Source: AV133 sp035567015 (GTDB taxonomy: Bacteria > Verrucomicrobiota > Verrucomicrobiia > Chthoniobacterales > UBA10450). From it: 34,232 nucleotides of DNA. The position numbers and the translations under genes were made by a program. Under the pieces are notes generated by a model. That model made no database searches. It was given only the letters and a program-made list of their open reading frames with translations, and had not been told where the DNA came from. Shown one piece after another: positions 24,033-30,961 of the stretch (position 1 is the first letter of the stretch; every line of letters starts with the position of its first letter). Location: NCBI GenBank assembly GCA_035567015.1, contig DATMPQ010000094.1, positions 1 through 34,232 of the forward strand, in the 5' to 3' direction.

Positions 24033-24446
24033 TTAGGCAGCCGCTTGTGGCGGTCTCACCCGAACCACCGGGAGCGGAAAGCGCAGCCGCAATTCGTCGC
24101 CGAGATAAATCTCAACATGATGCAACCCGTACTGCTGAAACTGGACACCGCCGAAGTAATGCACGTTCGTCGCGTGCCCTTCCATCTCCTTGAGCACGAA
24201 CTCCACTTCCGCCTGAGCAATGACCTGCTGCTCATCCACGCCCACAATCCGCGACTTTTGCCGGAATTTTCCCGCGCCGCTGCACCAACGCGCCCAAATG
24301 CAAAGGCGCAAACAATTGACCGGTAGCGCCGGCGCCGGAATTACGTTGATGACACCGACGAGGGTTTGCATCCCATTGAATTCGCAGCGGACATCTTCGC
24401 ACAACAGGCAGCTTTGCAGGTCGGGAAGGATTACGTCGGCCTCCAT
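24033..24446 (-). CDS. DUF6941 family protein
   Basis: A 137-aa soluble protein. Its LQSCLLCEDVRCEFNGMQTLVGVIN start, central VNCLRLCIWARW-G-GKF and final GLHHVEIYLGDELRLRFPLPVVRV match, from memory, the DUF6941 family of predicted beta-sandwich proteins of unknown function. The predicted form is all-beta. I chose ATG 24446; the frame begins with a TTG at 24452. The start lies 10 bases after the uppP stop, so it is probably translated from the uppP transcript. No enzymatic motif is visible. Confidence 0.7.
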   Translation of the reverse strand: MEADVILPDLQSCLLCEDVRCEFNGMQTLVGVINVIPAPALPVNCLRLCIWARWCSGAGKFRQKSRIVGVDEQQVIAQAEVEFVLKEMEGHATNVHYFGGVQFQQYGLHHVEIYLGDELRLRFPLPVVRVRPPQAAA

Positions 24447-24456
24447 GGACAATCGA

Positions 24457-25326
24457 TCACATGAGGCCGCGCGCCAGCAACGTCAATAATGCAATGCCTA
24501 GAACGAGCCGATAAATCGCAAATGGCGCAAGGCCGCGGGCGCGCACCCAATGCATAAACCAGGCGACCACACCGAGGGCGACAAAAAATGAAACCACAAA
24601 CCCGATCGCGAGCACAATCCATTCATGGCCGTTCATCGTGAGCGGCGCGAGATTGCCCGCGGTTTCGCCGTGACGGTACGGCGCGACCGTTTTCAAAAAG
24701 TCGTAGCCGGTCGCCACAATCATCGTCGGCATGGAAAGGAAAAATGAAAACTCGAGCGCGGCCGGCCGTGACATGCCGGCCACTTCCCCCGCAGCAATGG
24801 TGGACATCGATCGCGAAGTTCCGGGAAAGACTGCTGAAAGAATTTGCGCCGCGCCGATCCAGACCGCTTGGGGCAAGCTCATCTCTTCCATGTGCGAGAT
24901 GCGTGGGCGCGTGAAAACTGCATCGACGATCCACATCACGATGCCGCCAATTAAGAGCGCCCAGGCCATCACCCACAGACTTTCCAGGTTCTTGCCGATC
25001 TGTTTCGTCAAGGCCCACGCCGGGAGCGCGGTCACGACGAACGCGATCAACGTCAGACTCAACGGATGGGTGAAGATGGTGCGATCGCCGCGTTCGCCTT
25101 TCGGAAATGTGCGGATGAACTGCATGATCCGCTCCCGAAAATAGACCGGCAGCGCCAGGATGGCGCCAAGCTGAATGACGATGGTGTACATTTTCCAAAA
25201 GCCATCCTGAAGATCGATGCGCAGCAGCGCTTCGACGATACGCAGATGCGCGGTCGAGCTAACCGGAAGAAATTCGGTGAGTCCTTCGACAACGCCAAGT
25301 AGGGCCGATAATAAGAAATCAGACAT
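24457..25326 (-). CDS. uppP: Undecaprenyl-diphosphate phosphatase
   Basis: Integral membrane enzyme (BacA family) that dephosphorylates undecaprenyl diphosphate to recycle the glycan carrier; overexpression gives bacitracin resistance. The catalytic (E/Q)XXXE motif is Glu14-Glu18 in GVVEGLTEFLPVSSTAHL, with His27, and the second motif PGTSRS lies near residue 168. About eight hydrophobic helices are visible across 289 aa. The start is ATG 25326. No Shine-Dalgarno is present; an octamer tandem repeat begins two bases upstream of the start codon. It complements uppS at 20510-21226. Confidence 0.95.
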   Translation of the reverse strand: MSDFLLSALLGVVEGLTEFLPVSSTAHLRIVEALLRIDLQDGFWKMYTIVIQLGAILALPVYFRERIMQFIRTFPKGERGDRTIFTHPLSLTLIAFVVTALPAWALTKQIGKNLESLWVMAWALLIGGIVMWIVDAVFTRPRISHMEEMSLPQAVWIGAAQILSAVFPGTSRSMSTIAAGEVAGMSRPAALEFSFFLSMPTMIVATGYDFLKTVAPYRHGETAGNLAPLTMNGHEWIVLAIGFVVSFFVALGVVAWFMHWVRARGLAPFAIYRLVLGIALLTLLARGLM

Positions 25327-25328
25327 CG

Positions 25329-25392
25329 GTTAAACCGTTGAAGGGTTGAAGGGTTGAAGCGTTAAAGAGTAAAAGCGTCGAAGCGTTGAGAA
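25329..25392. repeat. Octamer tandem repeat (GTTGAAGN type), eight units
   Basis: Eight consecutive 8-base units, all beginning GT: GTTAAACC, GTTGAAGG, GTTGAAGG, GTTGAAGC, GTTAAAGA, GTAAAAGC, GTCGAAGC, GTTGAGAA. The array sits directly in front of the uppP start codon on the minus strand, in the position of its leader. The same octamer appears in the last codons of gmd (25851-25863) and a heptamer variant in front of gmd. The remaining 25393-25427 is AT-rich without a clear signal. Confidence 0.8.
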
Positions 25393-25427
25393 ACACAGCT
25401 GCAATTTCTAATTTTTAATTCTTACCT

Positions 25428-25769
25428 TTACGAAAGCGCCTCGGCCCCGCGCTCGTCCGTGCGGATGCGGACGGCTTGTTCGACTTCCGCCACGAAGACT
25501 TTTCCGTCGCCGATCTTGCCCGTCCTGGCAGAGCGCAGAATCGCTTCGACCACAGGTTGGGCGCGATCGTCCGGCACGACGATCTCAAATTTGATCTTCG
25601 GCAGGAAATCTACCGTGTATTCGCTGCCGCGATAAATTTCGCTGTGGCCTTTTTGCCGGCCGAAGCCTTTCACTTCGCTAAGCGTCATTCCTTCCACGCC
25701 TACCTCGGCAAGCGCCTCTTTCACCGCCTCGGTTTTAAACGGCTTGATGATCGCCTCGATCTTTTTCAC
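25428..25769 (-). CDS. glnB: Nitrogen regulatory protein P-II
   Basis: Trimeric signal protein that senses 2-oxoglutarate, ATP/ADP and, through uridylylation, glutamine, and controls glutamine synthetase, ammonium transport and transcription. The protein is 113 aa. The T-loop GSEYTVDFLPK carries Tyr51 at exactly the position of the uridylylation site, and GRQKGHSEIYRG and KIGDGKVFV form the nucleotide-binding B-loop region. The start is GTG 25769, which gives the canonical KKIEAIIKPFK beginning. No ammonium transporter or glutamine synthetase gene is adjacent. It lies between gmd and uppP on the same strand. Confidence 0.94.
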   Translation of the reverse strand: MKKIEAIIKPFKTEAVKEALAEVGVEGMTLSEVKGFGRQKGHSEIYRGSEYTVDFLPKIKFEIVVPDDRAQPVVEAILRSARTGKIGDGKVFVAEVEQAVRIRTDERGAEALS

Positions 25770-25828
25770 CGGCCCAAACTAGCTGTCCGCAAGAAAACGT
25801 AAATCGCTAATTCGTCGGATCGCCTGAT

Positions 25829-26845
25829 TCAGTTCCGGGGAGCACAACGCTTCAACGCTTCAACCTCTTTCAGCTCGGCTTCGACCATTTCGCGCACCAG
25901 TTGCGGAAAAGTTCCGGTCGGTTTCCAACCAAGTGTTTTGCCAATCTTGTCCGCGCAACCGACGAGACGCGCCGGCTCAGCCGGTCGATCGAACGACGGA
26001 TCGTGCTTCACATATTTCTTCCACGGAAGATCGACCACTGCGAATGCGGCTTCGACAAATTCGCGCACGGAATGCGTCTCGCCGGTGGCCACAATATAAT
26101 CGTCCGCGGTGTTGTGTTGCAGCATCAGCCACATCGCCTGCACGTAATCCTGGGCGCGGCCCCAGTCTCTTCGGCTTTCGAGATTGCCCAGGACAAGATC
26201 GGCATCGAGACCGCGCGCAATCCGCGCGACAGCGTGCGCGATCTTGCGCGTGACGAAATTTTCTCCGCGCCGCGGCGACTCATGATTGTAAAGAATGCCG
26301 TTGCACACGAAGAGTCCGTAGGATTGCCGGTAAACGCGCGCCAACTGGGTGGCGAAAGCTTTGGCGCAACCGTAAGGACTCGTCGGCAACATCGGCGTGG
26401 TCTCGGTTTGCGGCGTTTCTGCTGCATCGCCAAAAATTTCCGAGCTCGATGCGTGATAAAACCGCATCGGCTCTGGCTGATCGCGTGCGATCTCGAGCAG
26501 ACGGAGCGTCGCCATGCCCGCTTCGTCGCAAGTGGACTCGGGGATCTCGAAACTCAGACCGACGTGGCTTTGTCCGGCAAGATGATAAAGCTCCATCGGG
26601 CGCACATCGCGAAAAATCCGGCGCAAGGTTGTTCCATCCGATAGATCGCCGTAATGCAAAAACAGTTGGTGATCGGAAATGTTTTCATCGCGCCGCAGAT
26701 GCTCGATGCGCGAGCGGAGTAGATTGCTCGTGCGCCGCACGATCCCGTGGACCGCGTACCCTTTCTCCAGGAGCAGCTCGGTCAGATACGAACCGTCTTG
26801 TCCGGTAATTCCAGTGATGAGCGCGATCTTGTTAGAATTCTTCAT
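25829..26845 (-). CDS. gmd: GDP-mannose 4,6-dehydratase
   Basis: Short-chain dehydrogenase/reductase-type enzyme that makes GDP-4-keto-6-deoxymannose, precursor of GDP-fucose, GDP-rhamnose and related surface sugars. The NADP-binding motif ALITGITGQDGSYL is at residues 8-21, HASSSEIFG at 131-139 carries the catalytic serine region, and SPYGCAK gives Tyr158-XXX-Lys162. The RRTSNLLRSRIEHL text is one of the two common variants. At 338 aa it is slightly short. I chose ATG 26845 because the motif follows at once; a TTG at 26866 would add seven residues read from repeat DNA. The last 10 residues (VEALKRCAPRN) are encoded partly by GTTGAAGC octamers. Confidence 0.94.
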   Translation of the reverse strand: MKNSNKIALITGITGQDGSYLTELLLEKGYAVHGIVRRTSNLLRSRIEHLRRDENISDHQLFLHYGDLSDGTTLRRIFRDVRPMELYHLAGQSHVGLSFEIPESTCDEAGMATLRLLEIARDQPEPMRFYHASSSEIFGDAAETPQTETTPMLPTSPYGCAKAFATQLARVYRQSYGLFVCNGILYNHESPRRGENFVTRKIAHAVARIARGLDADLVLGNLESRRDWGRAQDYVQAMWLMLQHNTADDYIVATGETHSVREFVEAAFAVVDLPWKKYVKHDPSFDRPAEPARLVGCADKIGKTLGWKPTGTFPQLVREMVEAELKEVEALKRCAPRN

Positions 26846-26854
26846 GGCGAAACG

Positions 26855-26920
26855 CTGAACGTTCAACTTTCAACGTTCAATTGTCATCCTCGTTTGTAGA
26901 GACCGCTGGCGCTTAGCGGC
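26855..26920. repeat. Repeat-rich leader between gmd and the small ORF
   Basis: Positions 26859-26880 hold a GTTGAA(A/C) heptamer repeat on the minus strand. Next come TGTAG (26895-26899) and a hairpin with stem CCGCT/AGCGG (26903-26907/26915-26919). This looks like a decayed CTGTAG-type element beside a piece of the octamer family. The rest of the 149-base divergent gap (26921-26994) has no clear promoter. Confidence 0.45.
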
Positions 26921-26994
26921 AAATTCTGTGGTGCCGGCTGCAATCTCGGTCGCAGTCTTGCCTTCGTTCTGTGGCTCCATTAAATTATTAGGTA

Positions 26995-27234
26995 ATGCAT
27001 TTGGCCGAAACTCCCGAAGAACAACGCGCCTGGATGCAGCAATGGCGCGAGGCGGAAAAATATCTGCGCAAGGTAAAACGCGAAGAGCTGCGCGCCATGA
27101 CGGACGAGGATGCAGTCGCTGCCTTCAACGCGCTGGATATGCCGCCCGAGCTCGTCTGGCGCAGTCCTGAGCGTGCAAATAGCGAGGGATTGATCGAACA
27201 GCAACGAATTTTCAACAAAGCGCGCCGTCATTAA
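26995..27234 (+). CDS. Small charged protein paired with a nucleotidyltransferase-fold gene
   Basis: A 79-aa protein rich in Glu, Arg and Ala, predicted mostly helical (EEQRAWMQQWREAEKYLRKVKREELR). No domain is recognised. The start is ATG 26995 with a weak AGG upstream. Its stop TAA lies at 27232-27234, where the conserved text of the next gene begins in another frame, so the two are almost certainly one transcription unit. A similar small partner gene follows the second nucleotidyltransferase gene, suggesting an antitoxin-like or chaperone-like role for these small proteins; that is inference. Confidence 0.65.
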   Translation: MHLAETPEEQRAWMQQWREAEKYLRKVKREELRAMTDEDAVAAFNALDMPPELVWRSPERANSEGLIEQQRIFNKARRH

Positions 27235-27274
27235 CAAGCTTTTCGAAGCGGCTCTTGAGTTCCAAGATTTCTGT

Positions 27275-27802
27275 GTGTCGCAGAATCATCGTTTCTGCTT
27301 CATTGGTGCTCTGGCTGTTCAAAGATGGGGTGAGCCGCGCCTAACGATAGGCGCAGATGTAACTTTGATTACTCGCTTTGAAAATGAGTCCGCTATTGTT
27401 TCCTCACTCACAGAGAAGTTTCGACCCCGGCGGCCAGACGCAGCTGAATTTGCCTTGAAGGCTCGCGTCGCGCTGCTCTTCGCCTCGAACGATGTTCCCA
27501 TTGATATCGCCTTGGGCGGTCTGCCTTTTGAAGAGCGCACCATAACGCGCGCTTCGCTATGGGAGATTTCCAGGAAAGACAGTCTCGTCACGTGCTGTGC
27601 TGAAGATTTAATTGTGCACAAGGCTTTCGCCAATCGCGACCTGGACTGGCTTGATCTACGAGGAGTTCTCCGGCGCCAGGGACAAAAGCTGAATGTCGGT
27701 CTCATCTTTGAGGAGCTTCGACCACTTCTTCAGTTAAAAGAAGCGCCCGAAATCGAAGACCGATTGCGCAAGATGATGGAAAAAGAAAAGTCGGAGAATT
27801 GA
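27275..27802 (+). CDS. Nucleotidyltransferase-fold protein (AbiEii/DUF6036-like)
   Basis: A 175-aa protein from GTG 27275. It begins FCFIGALAVQRWGEPRLT, followed by an aspartate-poor DVTLIT where relatives have a D-x-D metal motif, then VPIDIALGGLPFEE, CCAEDLIVHKAFANRDLDWLDLRG and LLQLKEAPEIEDRL. This matches small AbiEii-like nucleotidyltransferases found in toxin-antitoxin-like pairs. About 15 residues that read as family N-terminus (NKLFEAALEFQDFC) are encoded upstream in the same frame, but no ATG, GTG or TTG precedes them before the TGA at 27191. The real start may be ATT 27230, overlapping the upstream stop, or the gene may be truncated at its start. Confidence 0.75.
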   Translation: MSQNHRFCFIGALAVQRWGEPRLTIGADVTLITRFENESAIVSSLTEKFRPRRPDAAEFALKARVALLFASNDVPIDIALGGLPFEERTITRASLWEISRKDSLVTCCAEDLIVHKAFANRDLDWLDLRGVLRRQGQKLNVGLIFEELRPLLQLKEAPEIEDRLRKMMEKEKSEN

Positions 27803-27893
27803 GCCAACGCTTCGTCTTCTTAATCTCGCGGTTTCCCAGTTTTCCGCGTTTCAGCTTTTCTCTGCGTCTGCTATTCTCCCGCGCTGAAATCCG

Positions 27894-28412
27894 ATGAAAC
27901 TTGCCGACGTCGAAGCAATCCTGCGCGCGCTGAATGGCGCTCACGTGCGGTATCTTATCGTGGGTGGCCTCGCTGTTGTCGCCCATGGGTATCTTCGCCT
28001 AACGGTCGATGTCGATATTGTCCTGAATCTTGAACGCGAAAATGTTTTGCGCGCAATGAGAGCGTTGGAAGTCATCGGCTATCGTCCGCTTGTTCCGGTA
28101 AAGAGCGAACAATTTGCGGACGAAACGCTGCGCGAATCCTGGCGAAAGGAGAAACATATGATTGTTTTTCAATTGGCAAATCTGAACCGCCCATCCACGC
28201 GGCTTGACATTTTCGTAAGCGAACCGTTCGACTTCGATGAGGAGTACGCGCAGGCCGAGTGGCTTGATGTTGCGGGAATTCCTTCTCCAATCCTGCGAAT
28301 CGAGACCCTGATCGAAATGAAACGCGCGTCCGCCCGGTCGAAAGACTTAGGCGACGCTGGAGAATTGAAGAAATTATTGGATATTAGGGCTAATGAGCGC
28401 GCCAACGATTAA
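27894..28412 (+). CDS. Nucleotidyltransferase-fold protein (DUF6036/AbiEii-like)
   Basis: A 172-aa protein with the nucleotidyltransferase core near the N-terminus: YLIVGGLAVVAHGYLRLTVDVDIV. It carries the Gly-Gly at residues 24-25 and the metal-binding pair Asp39/Asp41. RLDIFVSEPFDFDEEY follows, then ILRIETLIEMKRASARSKDLGDAGEL, the C-terminal helix typical of these proteins (an MKxxxxRxKDxxDxxxL pattern). The motif is intact, unlike that of its upstream relative. The start is ATG 27894. It overlaps the next small gene by 20 bases, so the two are translated together. It is probably a toxin-like or RNA-modifying enzyme; the target is unknown. Confidence 0.82.
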   Translation: MKLADVEAILRALNGAHVRYLIVGGLAVVAHGYLRLTVDVDIVLNLERENVLRAMRALEVIGYRPLVPVKSEQFADETLRESWRKEKHMIVFQLANLNRPSTRLDIFVSEPFDFDEEYAQAEWLDVAGIPSPILRIETLIEMKRASARSKDLGDAGELKKLLDIRANERAND

Positions 28413-28599
28413 GCCGATTTCTCCGGAGGAACGAAAGCTTTGGGAAGCGCACAACATTCAAACCCTGCGCGAATGGCGTGCAATTCCCTTCTCCAGGAAA
28501 ATCCAAATGCTCGAGGAAATGGAGGAAGTCGCGCGCGCGTTTCACGGTCCCGCAGTCGCGGGGTCGCCCGGAGAACACGAAGAGCGCACTACCCTGTAG
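28393..28599 (+). CDS. Small protein overlapping the nucleotidyltransferase gene
   Basis: A 68-aa charged, mainly helical protein (EERKLWEAHNIQTLREWRAIPF, then KIQMLEEMEEVARAF). It starts at ATG 28393 within the end of the preceding gene (20-base overlap). I do not recognise a family, but the arrangement (nucleotidyltransferase plus small helical partner) resembles toxin-antitoxin pairs. The last residues (GSPGEHEERTTL) look unstructured. The gene ends in CTG TAG at the left end of a palindromic element, so the C-terminus may have been shaped by that element. Confidence 0.62.
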   Translation: MSAPTIKPISPEERKLWEAHNIQTLREWRAIPFSRKIQMLEEMEEVARAFHGPAVAGSPGEHEERTTL

Positions 28600-28685
28600 C
28601 GGGGGCAGCCTTCCTCTCTTCGGGGCGGGGGAGGAGCTTTTTTACAACTCCTCGAGCGTTCGAGATCCGTCCACTCGCTTTACAG
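28594..28685. repeat. CTGTAG-type element between two convergent genes (degenerate)
   Basis: CTGTAG at 28594-28599 is the end of the small nucleotidyltransferase partner gene. TTACAG at 28680-28685, read on the minus strand, is CTG TAA, the end of the beta-helix gene. Between them is GAGGAG/CTCCTC (28631-28636/28648-28653) around a run of six T, which would work as a terminator on the plus strand. The right arm differs by one base from the usual CTACAG. Confidence 0.6.
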
Positions 28686-30770
28686 CCCGGGGACAAGCGT
28701 CCCGTCCGGGTGGCGATTGTTGAGCAGTGTGACACCGGTTCCCGACACTTGGTTAATTGATGGTCCAACTATATTGTTGGAGATGGTTGCATTGGTTAAC
28801 GGTGACGCCGCGATCCCCCAGAATTGTTGGAATCCGCCGCCAGTGTCATCGAAGGTAACCGTGTTGTCACCGATGGTAAGATTCGTAGTTGCTGCATTGG
28901 AGATGGTAATTCCGTAGCTTCCTCCGTACGGCACGCGATTTTGGATCGAGAAATTATTCCCGCTTATTTGAATGTTTTGCTTGGGTAATGTGGAAGAGTT
29001 AAGTCCGACACCCGCCGCCCCGCGTATCACCGTGTTGTTGGTGACACGCAACCCATCACACGATCCAGTGTCGTGATGGGCTGCTCCCTGACAATCAACG
29101 AAAGTATTGCCGTCGATCTGGCAATCCTTCACGTAGGCAAGATTTACTCCGCCAGAATTAAATCCGGTGTTGAGTCCATTGTTCACTCCAACCGCAATGG
29201 ATGAAACGACCTTGGAGTTAGCGATTACATAAGGCGGCCAGCCAAAAAGCCCGAATGGCGAACTGTAGTTGCCCTGTGGCAGCTCTGCCCTGCAAGATTG
29301 AATGACATTGCCCGTACCGTTTCCATTTCGCGACGCTGTTAGTGTAATGGCAAACTCCTCTTGCAAGTTCGCCAGTGACCCGTAGTTGTTGATGGAACGC
29401 ACTCGCTCGATAAGAGTATTGCTTCCCGAGATGGTGATCGCGCCAATTTTGATGTTTTTTTCGCCACCGGCGCCGGTGTCCGCCGTCGTGGAAATCTCCG
29501 TCCAATTCGCGTCACACGTTAAGTCACGGACAATCACATCGTCCGTGGTGGTGTTCGGGTCAGACGCGAGACAGCTTACGCCACCGTGGATTCCCGAGGC
29601 ATTTCCTCCCATTTGCACGGTTGTGTTGTCCATTCCTGCGCCTTCAAGTACCCACCCGGATTTGACCGCCCAGGTCCCCTTTGTTATGGCTGTGCGAAAC
29701 GTTCCCGGCCCGAGGTGAATAGTCGTGTACGGGGGAGTCTTGGAATTATCTCCCATGATCGCATCAAACTTGTCCATCGTGCTGCCGTCGTAAGGATCGC
29801 TCTCTGTGCCCGAGCCTGCCTGGCCGTCAGTTCGGACGGCGATCCAAACTTCGCGCGTCGAAATAGGGTCGAGATCGTAAGCTTCCACCAGCCCAATCCC
29901 CGTTGTATTGTTTACCCCGTGGACAATGGCCGTGTAATTCCCCGGATTCAGCGTGGTCAGGATCGCCGGTTCGAGTGAATTTGATGGCGCCAGGCCCGTG
30001 GCAGCAATGGCGGCATGCTGAGGGTTGCTCACCCAATTATCATTGCTTGAGAGCAGGTTGCCGGACCCATCGTGAAGTTCCAAAACGGGATTGGCCAGAG
30101 CACCGGCTAGCGGCAAGGAAGGCCCAAGCGCGCGCACGATCACCGTTTTCGACCCGCTTCCCGCCACGATAACTCCTCCGATCAGCACTTCATCACCTAC
30201 CCCCACCCAACCGCGCGTCGAAACATTCACCAAACGGGTCGCCGCAGAATCGAGCTCATAGCATTCGACTAATGCGATGCCGGTGGTGTTGTTCACGCCG
30301 CGCACAATTGCCGTGTAACTTCCAGGTTGAAGCGTCGCCATGATTGCAGATTCAAATGGATTCGTCGGCGCCAGGCCGCTGGCGCGGATTTCGCTCACTT
30401 GCGAGCTCGCCTGCCAGTTATCGTTCGTAGCGATGGTGGCGCCGGTCGAATCGTGCAACTCCAGCGTGGGATCGGCCATCGCCCCAATGACTCCGGCCCC
30501 AGTCAACGATGGTCCGAGGGCTCGCAAAATCACTTTCTTCGTGTCAGGCCCGCGCACGATAAATCCGCCGATCAGAACATCGTCGTCAACGCCCACATTC
30601 AGGCGGGTGGAAATATTTGCCAGATGACTCGAGCCGGGAGTTGGAGTAGGCGTTGGAGATGCCGTCGCGTAAATGGTCGTGGATAGCGAGGCTAGAAAAA
30701 CAGCACCGCGCGCCAGAGCGATGGAGCAATTGGATCGAGACGGACCCGTAGGAAATGCCATAAATACCAT
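28680..30770 (-). CDS. Secreted protein with two tandem LIGGF-type modules and a right-handed beta-helix
   Basis: A 696-aa exported protein. After a signal-peptide-like N-terminus and a Pro-Thr linker (SPTPTPTPG) come two copies of a module of about 125 residues (about 50-176 and 180-304). Each has LIGG(F/V)IV, VI(L/V)RALGPSL, (L)ELHD, NDNW, GLAP(T/S)N, PG(S/N)YTAIV(R/H)GVNNTTGI and a final Y-LD. I know this module from large secreted Verrucomicrobiota proteins; its function is unknown. Residues about 305-696 form a right-handed beta-helix with Asn/Gly/Thr/Ser-rich turns, as in polysaccharide lyases and adhesins. No catalytic motif stands out. ATG 30770 is used; ATG 30761 or GTG 30779 are possible. 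It is divergent from the other beta-helix gene. Confidence 0.82.
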   Translation of the reverse strand: MVFMAFPTGPSRSNCSIALARGAVFLASLSTTIYATASPTPTPTPGSSHLANISTRLNVGVDDDVLIGGFIVRGPDTKKVILRALGPSLTGAGVIGAMADPTLELHDSTGATIATNDNWQASSQVSEIRASGLAPTNPFESAIMATLQPGSYTAIVRGVNNTTGIALVECYELDSAATRLVNVSTRGWVGVGDEVLIGGVIVAGSGSKTVIVRALGPSLPLAGALANPVLELHDGSGNLLSSNDNWVSNPQHAAIAATGLAPSNSLEPAILTTLNPGNYTAIVHGVNNTTGIGLVEAYDLDPISTREVWIAVRTDGQAGSGTESDPYDGSTMDKFDAIMGDNSKTPPYTTIHLGPGTFRTAITKGTWAVKSGWVLEGAGMDNTTVQMGGNASGIHGGVSCLASDPNTTTDDVIVRDLTCDANWTEISTTADTGAGGEKNIKIGAITISGSNTLIERVRSINNYGSLANLQEEFAITLTASRNGNGTGNVIQSCRAELPQGNYSSPFGLFGWPPYVIANSKVVSSIAVGVNNGLNTGFNSGGVNLAYVKDCQIDGNTFVDCQGAAHHDTGSCDGLRVTNNTVIRGAAGVGLNSSTLPKQNIQISGNNFSIQNRVPYGGSYGITISNAATTNLTIGDNTVTFDDTGGGFQQFWGIAASPLTNATISNNIVGPSINQVSGTGVTLLNNRHPDGTLVPGL

Positions 30771-30961
30771 AAAGCACACTGCGCGCCAGAGTTATGGGCT
30801 TATTTGGATTTCTTTTGTCCAAATTATTGATCCCGATTTTGCGCTGCTCCTGGCGTTCGGGTCCGTCGCAACCGGAAATCCTTGCCGAGGACAGGGCGGC
30901 GGAAACACCGAAAGGTTGGCCGCCCAAATCGATCAATACTAACTCAACCACTCAACTTGCT

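Noticed and set aside
25329..25392. CRISPR array
   Set aside because: The repeat unit is 8 bases with no spacers, so it is a simple tandem repeat.
25901..26644. Long plus-strand frame opposite gmd
   Set aside because: It is antisense to a conserved gene with all Gmd motifs; it shows no family features of its own.
30794..30961. Longer N-terminus of the plus-strand beta-helix gene from ATG 30794
   Set aside because: A good Sec signal peptide begins at GTG 30962; the 56 extra residues would place it internally. The ATG start cannot be fully excluded.
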